Positions 40,932 through 50,929 of a stretch of DNA of 64,000 bases are shown here, in pieces; the stretch's first letter is position 1; the number at the start of each line of letters is the position of its first letter. Origin of the DNA: an uncultured Eggerthella sp. (GTDB taxonomy: Bacteria; Actinomycetota; Coriobacteriia; Coriobacteriales; Eggerthellaceae); contig UPYK01000002.1 in assembly GCA_900538545.1 (NCBI GenBank), positions 124,001 through 188,000 of the forward strand. Reading direction: 5' to 3'. The position numbers and the translations under genes are program-made. Under the pieces are notes generated by a model. That model did not search any database. It was not told the DNA's origin and saw nothing but the letters and a program-made list of their open reading frames with translations.

Positions 40932-41936
40932 ATGGATAAAGAAGAACCAATAAAAGCAGAAATCATTCTCTACCAGGATGAAAACAGCAATGTTCCTGTT
41001 GAGGTTCGTTATCTCAACGATACTTTCTGGCTAACCCAAGAAGAGATAGCTAGTTTGTTTGCGGTCGACAGATCGGTGATCTCTAAGCATCTGAAAAACA
41101 TTTACGAGAGCGATGAACTTGTAGAAGAAAGCACATGTGCATTTTTTGCACATGTGGGTTCAAATGGGCAAACGTATCGAACTAAGATTTATGACTTGGA
41201 TGCCATTATCGCTGTTGGCTACCGTGTCAACTCAAAGCAAGCAACGCGTTTTAGGCAGTGGGCGACTGCAACACTCAAGGAGTACATTATCAAAGGGTTT
41301 GTGCTCAATGATGATATGCTCAAGAATGGAGCTCCTTTCGGCAAAGACTATTTTGATGAGCTGCTTGTTAGGATTCGTGATATCCGCGCAAGCGAACGTC
41401 GGGTATATCAGAAGATCACCGATATCTTCCAGGAATGTAGTTTCGACTATGACAAAAATAGCGACACTGCTAAAGAGTTCTATGCGACCGTACAAAACAA
41501 ACTGCACTATGCTGTTACGGGTAAAACGGCGCCAGAGATTATCTTTGAGCGAGCTGACGCATCGCTTCCTCATATGGGATTGACCACCTGGAAAGGAGCG
41601 CCAGATGGGCGCATCCATTCGAGCGATTCCATCGTTGCGAAGAATTATTTATACGAATCAGAGATAGAAATTTTGAACAGGCTTGTGACTATGTTTCTTG
41701 ATCATGTTGAGCTGCTCGCAAAGGATCAGGTTCTCATGAGCATGCAAGACTGTCAGGATGCGCTTGTAGAGTTTCTCGAATTCAATAGAAGATCGGTTCT
41801 CAAGCATAAAGGCACGAAAAGCAGAAAACAGGCCGATGCTAAAGCGAAAGAGGAGTTCAAAAAATTCCAAGCTATCCAAGATCAGACCTACGAAAATGAT
41901 TTCGAAAAAGAGATAAAGAGAATACAAGGGAAATAG
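40932..41936 (+). CDS. RhuM-family protein
   Basis: 334 residues from the ATG at 40932; a second ATG at 40929 is too close to the GGAG site. The N-terminus has the family pattern EIILYQDENSNVPVEVRY, then a winged-helix segment (FWLTQEEIASLFAVDRS, then VISKHLKNIYES, about 29-58), the KIYDLDAIIAVGYRVNSK motif and a QWATATLKEYIIKGF motif. The C-terminal 60 residues are basic and coiled. RhuM was named in Salmonella pathogenicity island 3; its molecular role is unsettled, and homologues are common on mobile islands. It is convergent with the Fic gene. Confidence 0.88.
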   Translation: MDKEEPIKAEIILYQDENSNVPVEVRYLNDTFWLTQEEIASLFAVDRSVISKHLKNIYESDELVEESTCAFFAHVGSNGQTYRTKIYDLDAIIAVGYRVNSKQATRFRQWATATLKEYIIKGFVLNDDMLKNGAPFGKDYFDELLVRIRDIRASERRVYQKITDIFQECSFDYDKNSDTAKEFYATVQNKLHYAVTGKTAPEIIFERADASLPHMGLTTWKGAPDGRIHSSDSIVAKNYLYESEIEILNRLVTMFLDHVELLAKDQVLMSMQDCQDALVEFLEFNRRSVLKHKGTKSRKQADAKAKEEFKKFQAIQDQTYENDFEKEIKRIQGK

Positions 41937-41995
41937 CGAGGGATCCAATAGATTACGACTTAGACAATGCTTTGGCTTGAATCGTTTGAGAATCG

Positions 41996-42030
41996 AAAAG
42001 GAAAGAGGACTTAGTCTTCTTTCCTTTTTA
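41996..42030. terminator. Bidirectional terminator between convergent RhuM and Fic genes
   Basis: AAAAGGAAAGAGGAC, loop TTA, GTCTTCTTTCCTTTTT. It overlaps the last codon of the Fic gene. Confidence 0.85.
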
Positions 42031-42918
42031 CTCTTCGTAGGGGATGCGGAAATAGTCGAGGTAGGTTTTGAAGCGATCTTGGGCGGCTAAGACCGTGTCG
42101 GTAAGGAAACCTGGTTCGCGATTCCATTCCTGCAATCCCCGATAGTAGTAGCGCTTCATCTCATCAGCGATGATGAACGGCACGATGTTGTTCGCAAGGC
42201 ATTCTTTGAACATGATGAGGCGCCCTACGCGCCCATTCCCGTCTTGGAATGGATGGATGCGCTCGAACTTCACGTGAAAGTCGATGATGCTATTCAGATC
42301 AGGCTGCGTAATCTTGGCATAATTTGCCAAGAGCTCTTTCATCTTGCTCTCGACTTCTTCGGGTTCTGCGGTTGCTCTGCCGCCAACTTCATTGGGATAG
42401 AGCTTGTAGTCTCCTACGGCAAACCAGTCTTTTGCTGAATCGGTGGTCGAGGTCTTCAAGATACGATGCAGGTCTTTGATCATCGCCTGTGAAAGAGGCT
42501 GCTGAGCGTGATCGATGATATAGTCGATCGCTCTGAAATGGTTGCTGGTCTCAACGATGTCATCAATTCTGATAATGCCCTCTTCGAGCCCGATCGTATG
42601 TGTTTCAAAGATAAGACGCGTTTGCTCCTCTGAAAGCTGACTTCCCTCAATGTGGTTTGAGTTGTAGGTAAGCTCGATCTGTGTTCGGTGATAGATGCCG
42701 CCTTTTAGTTGCGCCGCTTGTTCTTCTCTGAGGCGTTCGAGCAAAGGGGAGACCGTATGTCGCTTCGAGCGCGTTGGCTTGACTGCAGTTGAGGGGATGT
42801 TCCACGTTTTCCCTGTTTTGAAGGCACCAGGAATCTTGCCCTGGGCACAATAGTTCCTTACGGTTCGCTCGGAAACGTCCCAAAGATTCGCGATTTCTGT
42901 TGCGGAAAGATAGTCCAT
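42028..42918 (-). CDS. Fic-domain protein with N-terminal DNA-binding domain
   Basis: 296 residues from the ATG at 42918 (AAAGGA upstream). Residues 1-45 form a helix-turn-helix of the excisionase/MerR-like kind (LSATEIANLWDVSERTVRNY, then CAQGKIPGAFKTGKTWNIP). The inhibitory motif TYNSNHIEGSQL is N-terminal to the Fic core, the class II arrangement. The catalytic motif HPFQDGNGRVGR starts at H222, complete. Fic enzymes usually transfer AMP from ATP to a hydroxyl side chain of a target protein. The DNA-binding part and two palindromes upstream suggest autoregulation. Confidence 0.9.
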   Translation of the reverse strand: MDYLSATEIANLWDVSERTVRNYCAQGKIPGAFKTGKTWNIPSTAVKPTRSKRHTVSPLLERLREEQAAQLKGGIYHRTQIELTYNSNHIEGSQLSEEQTRLIFETHTIGLEEGIIRIDDIVETSNHFRAIDYIIDHAQQPLSQAMIKDLHRILKTSTTDSAKDWFAVGDYKLYPNEVGGRATAEPEEVESKMKELLANYAKITQPDLNSIIDFHVKFERIHPFQDGNGRVGRLIMFKECLANNIVPFIIADEMKRYYYRGLQEWNREPGFLTDTVLAAQDRFKTYLDYFRIPYEE

Positions 42919-42934
42919 TTCGATCCTTTGTTTT

Positions 42935-42950
42935 TTGCCGATGCCGGCAA
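42935..42950. promoter_or_regulatory. Operator-like palindrome 1 upstream of the Fic gene
   Basis: TTGCCGATGCCGGCAA, an imperfect palindrome 17 bases before the Fic start. Related to the site at 42986. Confidence 0.6.
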
Positions 42951-42985
42951 GTAGTCTCGTATAAAGTATATCAAATTGGGTGGTT

Positions 42986-43003
42986 TTTGCCGATATCGGC
43001 AAA
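42986..43003. promoter_or_regulatory. Operator-like palindrome 2 upstream of the Fic gene
   Basis: TTTGCCGATATCGGCAAA, a perfect 18-base palindrome. The two sites flank an AT-rich segment (with TATACTTTATAC on the minus strand) that should hold the promoter. Confidence 0.65.
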
Positions 43004-43172
43004 TTTTGTTGGTTCAGGATGGTGCTTTGGCCTGTTCGGAAAAGTTACGGAACGAAAACGGGTTTTCTAAGAACCGGTAAAGCTTCGTTGTGCAGGTCTT
43101 TTACTCAAGCTAAAAGCGAGAGAATAGCCTTGGTAATGATATTGATTCCTGATTCGGAAGGTGGTGTTCATT

Positions 43173-43295
43173 ATGAGTCCCGACGAAGTAAAAGAAGATC
43201 TCGATGCCCTCAAAGCAGAAGAACAAGCTGATGCGGTAGAGGAAAAGGAAGAGAAATTCATGGAAGAAGAGATGAAAGAAGCTGGCATCAAATAG
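43173..43295 (+). CDS. Very small acidic protein, unrecognised
   Basis: 40 residues, beginning MSPDEVKEDLDALKAEEQ and rich in Glu and Lys, predicted as one helix or coiled coil. GGAAGGTGG lies about 8 bases before the ATG and a good terminator follows at 43339, which supports expression. No family recognised. It could be an antitoxin-like or regulatory peptide, but nothing shows that. Confidence 0.5.
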   Translation: MSPDEVKEDLDALKAEEQADAVEEKEEKFMEEEMKEAGIK

Positions 43296-43338
43296 CAAAC
43301 ACTTCTCTCCGTGCAAACGCACAACACGAAACTTCTCG

Positions 43339-43365
43339 AGGCGCTCCCTGTGGAGCGCCTTTTTT
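43339..43365 (+). terminator. Rho-independent terminator
   Basis: GGCGCTCC, loop CTGT, GGAGCGCC, then TTTTTT. Confidence 0.92.
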
Positions 43366-43407
43366 GTCTAAAGAACCCTCAATTGTGAGCGATGCTACCC
43401 CTGAATA

Positions 43408-43467
43408 GTTTCGATTATGATCGAATCTATTGCTGAAAATACTCCCAGTTTCGATCGTGATCGAAAC
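43408..43467. repeat. Two tandem copies of a GTTTCGATnrTGATCGAA palindrome
   Basis: Copy 1 at 43408-43426 and copy 2 (GTTTCGATCGTGATCGAAAC, a near-perfect palindrome) at 43448-43467, 40 bases apart, about four helical turns. They look like operator sites, or like a short duplication inside the small frame at 43417. Confidence 0.5.
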
Positions 43468-43545
43468 CAATCTACTATTCTTGCCGATCATTATATTCGC
43501 GAATGCGAAACCTTAGAAAAATACTTGGAGAACGAGAAGTATTAA
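43417..43545 (+). CDS. Possible 42-residue peptide or gene remnant
   Basis: The frame MIESIAENTPSFDRDRNQST continues to a TAA at 43545 and ends in a helical, charged stretch (ECETLEKYLENEKY). No RBS is present, and the palindromes overlap it. It may be the tail of a decayed antitoxin-like gene. Weak. Confidence 0.25.
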   Translation: MIESIAENTPSFDRDRNQSTILADHYIRECETLEKYLENEKY

Positions 43546-43661
43546 TTTGAAATCCATTTTGATAAAAATGCTTATCGCTCGAAGAGTATGTAATGGAGCA
43601 ATAGAGCGACCATTTGCGGCCTCTTTGTCTTGCTGCAAAGGAAGTGCGGTAGGCTTATGGA
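43546..43661. other. Short gap before the EcfT gene
   Basis: 116 AT-rich bases. GAAGTGCGG near 43641 is the nearest RBS-like stretch; no promoter is evident. Confidence 0.3.
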
Positions 43662-44402
43662 ATGAACCAGATTCTTTCTTATATACCGAAGGTAAGTCCC
43701 ATCCATGCACTTGATGCGCGGGTGAAGTTAGGGCTACTGCTGCTCTTTTCGATCGCGCTGTTCTGCATGTGCACGTGGATTGGGCTGGGGATCTTTACGG
43801 CGATCCTGCTGGGTGTCATGATCGCTTCGCGCATTCCGCTCAAGAATTACGGCCGTGTGCTCTTGCCAGCATTGGCGATCCTCATCTTCATCTGGGTCTG
43901 CAATTCGATTCCCTTTGATGCGGCACGCAGCCTGAATGCGCTCATGTATGTGGTGCGCATCTCGCTCGTTATCATGGCGAGCTTCGTGATCACCTTCACG
44001 ACCACTTCCACGCAGCTGACTGATGCGCTCGCATCCATCTTGCGCCCTTTGCGCGCGCTCAAGGTGCCAGTCGACGATATCGCGTTCACGCTCAGTTTGG
44101 CACTGCGGTTCATTCCGCTTCTGTTCGAGCAGCTTGGGCAGATCAAGATCGCGCAGACTTCACGCGGAGCTCAGTTTGGATCGGGCTCTTTATGGAAGCG
44201 TCTGAAGACCTGGATGGTGGTGCTCATTCCGCTCTTCATCGGCTTCTTTCGTCAGGCCGATTCGGTGGCAGAAGCCATGGATGCTCGCTGTTATGGAGCA
44301 GGAGAACGTACGAACCTTAACGCGCAAGCGATGCGCGCGGGCGCTTGGGCGTTGCTTGCGGCGGCGCTTGTAGCTTGCGTTTTGTGTGCGCTGTTTCTTT
44401 AA
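43662..44402 (+). CDS. ECF transporter T component (EcfT), orphan
   Basis: 246 residues with about five or six membrane segments. The family layout is clear: SPIHALDARVKL near the N-terminus, LALRFIPLLFEQLGQIKIAQ in the middle, and two coupling motifs. The first coupling motif reads SRG (QTSRGAQF) and the second ARC (EAMDARCYGAGER), where Ala-Arg-Gly is usual. In ECF systems EcfT joins two ATPases to a vitamin-binding S subunit. No ATPase or S-component gene lies within the window on either side, so it is either a solitary group II scaffold or separated from its partners. RBS weak. Confidence 0.82.
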   Translation: MNQILSYIPKVSPIHALDARVKLGLLLLFSIALFCMCTWIGLGIFTAILLGVMIASRIPLKNYGRVLLPALAILIFIWVCNSIPFDAARSLNALMYVVRISLVIMASFVITFTTTSTQLTDALASILRPLRALKVPVDDIAFTLSLALRFIPLLFEQLGQIKIAQTSRGAQFGSGSLWKRLKTWMVVLIPLFIGFFRQADSVAEAMDARCYGAGERTNLNAQAMRAGAWALLAAALVACVLCALFL

Positions 44403-44520
44403 ATTGTCGAGGTGTTTCATAAGGTGCCCATTGTGTCCTGTGGGTTCTTTGGCGGTTTTGTGGTAAGCGTGAATCCTTAGTAGAATGTCTCTTGATGGGC
44501 CTTACCGGAAAGATAGATGC

Positions 44521-47500
44521 ATGGATTCAAAGAAGACTCACCACAGAGAAGAGCGGTCGAAGCAGGCAGCGGAAACGATGAAGCTCAGAGGAATAGGCGC
44601 GGTTCCGCGTAAAAGAAAGAGGGTTGCCCTCTCTTCTGCGCTTGCGGTGTTTCTTACGTTCACGCTGGCATTTTCCTCATTCGCATGGGGTGCCGCAAAC
44701 GATGTATCCAGCACTGTGTTCGCAAATGATGCTATAAGCGATATTCCAGCTGAAAACGCGCAGGATTCTGTGGTGCCTGGCGGCGAAAACAAAACAAATG
44801 AAACAATTGAAACCGGCGCTTTAAACCAAGAAAGCCTTGTGGAAGGCCTAAATGAATCCGCAGGCAACGCGGACGACGAAGCGTTCACGGAAGAATCCAG
44901 CAATACGGTCGCAGATGGCGGCATTAGTGCTGCTGCAGAGAATGAAGGCATTGAACCTCTTGCGGCTATGGTAGAGGCAGAGGACACATCTACCTGCATG
45001 GCTGTCCAGAACATCCCGTATATTGATGCGAATGGCGTACAGCAGACCTGTCCCGAGGCAACCGTAGTGGCTGCCGACAAGAACGAGTGGACGAGTGGCT
45101 GGTACATAGTCGAAAACACGGTAGATGCCACGGAGCGTTTCGTGGTCAAGGGCGACGTGCACCTCATCCTGGCTGCGGGCTGTACGCTCAATGCCACCAA
45201 GGGAATCACCGTGTCGGAGGGAAATTCCCTCACCATCTATGCGCAATCAACCGTGAAGGACGAGATGGGAACTCTTAATGCCAGCGGCTCATGGAGCGCC
45301 GGGATAGGCGGATATGCCATCGACAGGGACGGTCCGGAACGCAACTGCGGCTCGGTGACTATCAACGGCGGCATTGTGTCTGCGCGAGGCTCGTCGGCAT
45401 GCGCGGGCATCGGGGGTGCCGGTTGGGGAAATGCCTACTTCACCTCATACGGCAACTGCGGCACGGTAACCATCAACGGTGGTTGGGTGACGGCCTATGG
45501 GGCTGGAAAGATGCTGAAGGCAAGCGCGGCAGCAGCCATAGGAAACTCCGGTGGCGGTTCGGGCGGCACCATACGGATCACAGGCGGGACGGTCACGGTC
45601 GAGCCATCCGGAGTGCTGGCTGCGGGCATCGGCGGAGGGGCAGACAACTTCGTTGGGACCATCGTCGTTTCGGGCGGCCATATCATTGCGAATGTCAACA
45701 CGAGTGGGTCGAGCAGCAATCATAACCCCTGTATCGGCAACACCATGTCACTCTCGACAGGTTCCAATGGCACCGCCTTCATCGAAACGAACGACCCGGA
45801 TTTCACGGGAAATAACTGGGGCTTTACGAGCGGGATTGTCCTCAACGACGGTAATTACTACATTCGCGGGAATCAGACCTTGAGCGGGAACCCGACCGTG
45901 GAGAGAGACAAGGTGCTTCAGCTCTATTCGTCCGCTACGCTCACCATTCCCGCCGGCGTCACGCTTACAAACAACAACATCATCAAGAGCAATGCGAACA
46001 CCAAGCTCGTAGTCGATGGCCACCTCGTCAACAACGGGGCCATCGAGAACAACGGCGGGCTCATCAAGGGCACAGGCACCCTCGAGGGGGACAAGTCCGT
46101 GGCAAGCAAGCCGCCAGCGCCGACCGCTGAGGCCATCAGTTCGACCTCGGTAACGCTCAAGGCGATGCCGGATATCGGCTACGGGCCTGTGGAATATGTG
46201 CGCACAGCTGGGGACGGCACGCCCGTGTGGTGGCAGAGCTCGCCCACGTTCGACTCGCTGCAACCTGACACCGAATACACGTTTTACGCCCGCTATTGCG
46301 GCAACGATTTCTATGAGGAATCGTCGTCGTCGGGCACGGTGATAAAGACGCCCACACCAAGACCGGGCGTCGTCAGCAACGTCACCGTGGCGGCGGACAA
46401 CTATCTGGGCGCGGATTTCGTGTTGCCGGGTGACGCAGTTGCGGATGCGATCCTTCCTGCTTATGCGCGCAAGCAACTCAGTCTCGGTAAAGACGTCGAT
46501 ATATGGCTGGAGTCCAACAGGATAACGGATGGCTCTATCTCTTCGGCTGTGGAAAGCGAATTGGGCGACTTCCTTCCCGCAGCCTACTTCGGCCTTACCT
46601 CTTATTGGCAGGTGGAAGGGGAGGCGCCCGTGCAGGCGGCCGCTGAAACCAGAGATGATGCCATGGTCATGGTGCGTTTGAAGCTGCCAGATTCGGCCAT
46701 CAATACCGACCCTTCTATAACGCGAGAATACAAGGTGGTTTGCGTTTACAACGGTGTGGCGACCACGCTCATCACTCGTTATGACCCTGACAGTCAAACG
46801 GTAGAGTTCCGCACCAACAAGTTCGCTTCCTTCTGCTTAGCTTGCAAGGATACGCGGGATGGTAAGACGGTCTATCCGGTGATGGTGCGAGACAGCTATG
46901 CGCAAGATAGTGGCCAGGGGCAATACGCAGCAGGCGATACGGTCGTGGTGAATGCAGGCGTGCGAGATGGCTACATGGTTGAGTTCTGGAATGGAACGCC
47001 GTCCGACAAGATCGATTTCACGATCATCGACAGCTCGCATGCAAGCTTCGTTATGCCCGAAGGCGCCGTTATGGTCTCTCCCCAGTGGATTCGCATCGGA
47101 GACATTAGCGATGTGACCGACGTGGAGGCCAACGCGCTTCAGGCGAGGCTCGTGAATTCAGGTGTTGATCTGGCAGAGCGCGTGCTTCCTGCCGATGCGT
47201 TCGCTCAGCTTCCCGCTTTGAAGGATGTGGACATTTGGCTGAAATCGGTTGAGGGTATATCGGATGCGGATGCAGCTCTTGTGGCCGAGAATCTGGGCGA
47301 TTGGACGCTGGCAAATGAGGTGGATTTGACGCTCTTCTACAAGATGGATGGCACGGAAACGCAGATCCATGAGACGAACAAGCCGGTGACTGTGCAGCTG
47401 ACGCTACCTGATTCTGCCATCAACGCCGATGCTTCAAAGACACGAACTTATGAGGTACTGCGCGTGCATGAGGGTGCGGTGTCCGTGATTCCTGTCACTT

Positions 47501-47862
47501 TCGATGCGGACGCGAAGACGCTCACATTCGAGACCGATAGGTTCTCGGCTTATGCGATCGCCTACAAAGATACGGCCGCTACAACGCCCGGTGGCGAGCC
47601 AGGTGATAGGCCTGGTGGTGAAGATCCTGGGGACAATGGTTTCAACAGCACCACCCCTGATAATGATGGCAGCGCGAACGGCAGCTCCAATGAAAGCGAC
47701 GATGCTCAAGGTAACAGTGCAGCAGGTGCGTTGAGCGCTACGGGAGATGGCATAGGCTCACTCGTGGTTCTTATCCTGTGCATGGTCGGGGCGGCTGGCA
47801 TCTTGGGTGCGCGCCATCGCAGGGCATCTTCGGTGCAACGAGGCAAGCACGCTTCGCGCTAG
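44521..47862 (+). CDS. Large cell-wall-anchored surface protein with beta-helix-like repeats and an LSATG sorting motif
   Basis: 1113 residues from the ATG at 44521 (GGAAAG upstream; the frame opens at 44485). A long basic leader and signal segment (about 35-58) start the protein. Residues about 190-340 hold glycine-rich repeats (CGSVTINGGIVSARG; CGTVTINGGWVTAYG; GTIRITGGTVTVEPSG) typical of right-handed beta-helix carbohydrate-binding regions. Two homologous modules of about 150 residues follow (KDVDIWLESNRITDG and KDVDIWLKSVEGISD; LPDSAIN in both). The C-terminus is a Pro/Gly/Asp/Ser linker, LSATG at 1071-1075, a hydrophobic helix and a basic tail: a sortase signal with Ser in place of Pro. 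Probable adhesin or glycan-binding protein. Confidence 0.8.
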   Translation: MDSKKTHHREERSKQAAETMKLRGIGAVPRKRKRVALSSALAVFLTFTLAFSSFAWGAANDVSSTVFANDAISDIPAENAQDSVVPGGENKTNETIETGALNQESLVEGLNESAGNADDEAFTEESSNTVADGGISAAAENEGIEPLAAMVEAEDTSTCMAVQNIPYIDANGVQQTCPEATVVAADKNEWTSGWYIVENTVDATERFVVKGDVHLILAAGCTLNATKGITVSEGNSLTIYAQSTVKDEMGTLNASGSWSAGIGGYAIDRDGPERNCGSVTINGGIVSARGSSACAGIGGAGWGNAYFTSYGNCGTVTINGGWVTAYGAGKMLKASAAAAIGNSGGGSGGTIRITGGTVTVEPSGVLAAGIGGGADNFVGTIVVSGGHIIANVNTSGSSSNHNPCIGNTMSLSTGSNGTAFIETNDPDFTGNNWGFTSGIVLNDGNYYIRGNQTLSGNPTVERDKVLQLYSSATLTIPAGVTLTNNNIIKSNANTKLVVDGHLVNNGAIENNGGLIKGTGTLEGDKSVASKPPAPTAEAISSTSVTLKAMPDIGYGPVEYVRTAGDGTPVWWQSSPTFDSLQPDTEYTFYARYCGNDFYEESSSSGTVIKTPTPRPGVVSNVTVAADNYLGADFVLPGDAVADAILPAYARKQLSLGKDVDIWLESNRITDGSISSAVESELGDFLPAAYFGLTSYWQVEGEAPVQAAAETRDDAMVMVRLKLPDSAINTDPSITREYKVVCVYNGVATTLITRYDPDSQTVEFRTNKFASFCLACKDTRDGKTVYPVMVRDSYAQDSGQGQYAAGDTVVVNAGVRDGYMVEFWNGTPSDKIDFTIIDSSHASFVMPEGAVMVSPQWIRIGDISDVTDVEANALQARLVNSGVDLAERVLPADAFAQLPALKDVDIWLKSVEGISDADAALVAENLGDWTLANEVDLTLFYKMDGTETQIHETNKPVTVQLTLPDSAINADASKTRTYEVLRVHEGAVSVIPVTFDADAKTLTFETDRFSAYAIAYKDTAATTPGGEPGDRPGGEDPGDNGFNSTTPDNDGSANGSSNESDDAQGNSAAGALSATGDGIGSLVVLILCMVGAAGILGARHRRASSVQRGKHASR

Positions 47863-47967
47863 GGTCAGATAGGCATTTCAACGAGCATTTATGATGAACG
47901 CATCTTTTTGTTCGGGGATATACGGCCGCTTTCATAGGATATGAATTGGTGGTCGTTCGTCGCATGA

Positions 47968-49320
<1,353 letters not shown>

Positions 49321-49387
49321 TCATGCGCACATGCCAGCAGTTGTGTTGAGCGCAGTTTAGCCGTGGAGCACGCTTGCAAAGACAGTC

Positions 49388-49424
49388 AAAGGACCAGTGC
49401 TTAAAGGGCGCTGGTCCTTTTTTT
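49388..49424 (+). terminator. Rho-independent terminator after enolase
   Basis: AAAGGACCAGTGC (49388-49400) pairs with GCGCTGGTCCTTT (49408-49420), then TTTT. Confidence 0.92.
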
Positions 49425-49561
49425 GTTGGAGTTCGACCGATGTGCGCAAACTATCCGAAGCTTTCATCGCGCGCGAACTTTTTTCATCCGCAGCCGTTGC
49501 CTCTGCGGTTCGCTGCGCACGAGCGGGTATACTACAAGAAGAAACGACAAAAGGATCGCTT

Positions 49562-50839
49562 GTGGACGTATCTTTCAACGGCTTTACCGCCCATTCATTC
49601 AAGAACCGCAATGGTGGCTATCAGTACTCGCGCAACATCGAAGCGCAGGAAGATGCCAAGAACCAGGGCTTTAGCGAGGAAGCGCTCGCGCGCATTCCTG
49701 AGAAGGATCGTCGTTGGTCGTGGGTCGAGGTAAGCCGCAGCGCCATCCAGTACAACGTTTCTGAAACGCGCCGATTGCTCGGGCAGCGTTGCCGTCTCAT
49801 GGCGGTGGTGAAGGCCGATGCCTATGGGCATGGAGCCAACGAGGTGGCGAAGATCGCAACGGCTGCTGGAGCATCGTATTTGGGTGTGGCAACGGTGGAC
49901 GAAGGCATCGAGCTGCGCAAGGCGGATTTCCGCGAACCTATCTTGCTTCTGGCGGAGCCGCCCATCGAAAGCGTGCCGCTGCTGCTGCACTATCGCATCA
50001 TCCCTTCGGTATACACGTCCGACTTCGCGATCAACTACGCCGAGATCGCCGACGCGCACAACCTGAAAGCACCGTTTCACCTGGCCATCAACACTGGCAT
50101 GAATCGCATTGGCGTGCGTCACGATCAGGTGGTCGAGTTCATCTCGCAGATCAGCTTCCATCGGGCGCTCGATCTGCAGGGGTGCTTCACGCATTTCGCA
50201 ACCGCCGATGCCGCCGAAACGCTCGATTTCCAGATCCAGATCAACCGTTTCGTCGAGAGCATGCGCGCGCTCGAGGCTGCGGGCATCAACCCTGGCATCG
50301 TTCACTGCGACAACTCGGCGGCCATCTATCGCTTTCCGAAAACGCATTTCGATATGGCGCGTTTGGGCATCTCGCTCTACGGCTACCAGCCAGCGAACGA
50401 CACGCATCGCATCATCACGCTGCGTCCAGCCATGAGTGTGTTCGCGCGCATCACGAACGTTATGCAGGTTCCGATGAGCGAAGGCGTGAGCTACGGGATG
50501 AACTATCGCAGCCCTGGCAGCGTGAAGATCTGCACGGTACCCCTTGGTTATGCCGATGGCCTCATCCGTCTACTTTCTGGCCAGATCAAGTTCGCCTACA
50601 AAGATCGCGCTGTGGCGCAGGTGGGCAACATCTGCATGGATCAATGCATGTTCGAGGTCGACATCCGTTCGCGCGTGGGTCAGCAAACGCTCGATCCGCA
50701 GATCGGTGACGTGGTGCAGATCGCGGGACCGAACGCGCATGTCGATACTTCGATCGATACGATGGCGCGCAAGGCGGGAACGATCCAGCATGAAGTAACG
50801 ATCGGGCTTTCCCATCGCATGCCGCGCTACTACGTATAA
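49562..50839 (+). CDS. alr: Alanine racemase
   Basis: 425 residues from a GTG at 49562 (AAAGGA upstream). The ATG at 49397 lies inside the enolase terminator and is unlikely. Residue K84 in AVVKADAYGHG binds pyridoxal phosphate, and Y311 in VSYGMNYRSPG is the second base. GNICMDQCMFEVD is also typical. It makes D-alanine for peptidoglycan. About 45 extra residues precede the usual N-terminus (FKNRNGGYQYSRNIEAQEDA), which may be a lineage-specific extension; an internal start is possible. Confidence 0.93.
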   Translation: MDVSFNGFTAHSFKNRNGGYQYSRNIEAQEDAKNQGFSEEALARIPEKDRRWSWVEVSRSAIQYNVSETRRLLGQRCRLMAVVKADAYGHGANEVAKIATAAGASYLGVATVDEGIELRKADFREPILLLAEPPIESVPLLLHYRIIPSVYTSDFAINYAEIADAHNLKAPFHLAINTGMNRIGVRHDQVVEFISQISFHRALDLQGCFTHFATADAAETLDFQIQINRFVESMRALEAAGINPGIVHCDNSAAIYRFPKTHFDMARLGISLYGYQPANDTHRIITLRPAMSVFARITNVMQVPMSEGVSYGMNYRSPGSVKICTVPLGYADGLIRLLSGQIKFAYKDRAVAQVGNICMDQCMFEVDIRSRVGQQTLDPQIGDVVQIAGPNAHVDTSIDTMARKAGTIQHEVTIGLSHRMPRYYV

Positions 50840-50929
50840 GCGCACAAGAAGCGGCAGAGGGGTAACGCGCCTGTTTCGTTTTGCGCCCTTGCCTCGCGTC
50901 GAGCTCTTATCCCTTTCAAGGAGCCAACT

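Noticed and set aside
41131..41155. GCACATGTGC and TGCACATGTG repeats inside the RhuM gene
   Set aside because: They encode the normal CAFFAHVG segment of the protein; a regulatory role is possible but unsupported.
49397..49561. An N-terminal extension of alanine racemase starting at 49397
   Set aside because: That start lies inside the enolase terminator hairpin; GTG at 49562 has an RBS.
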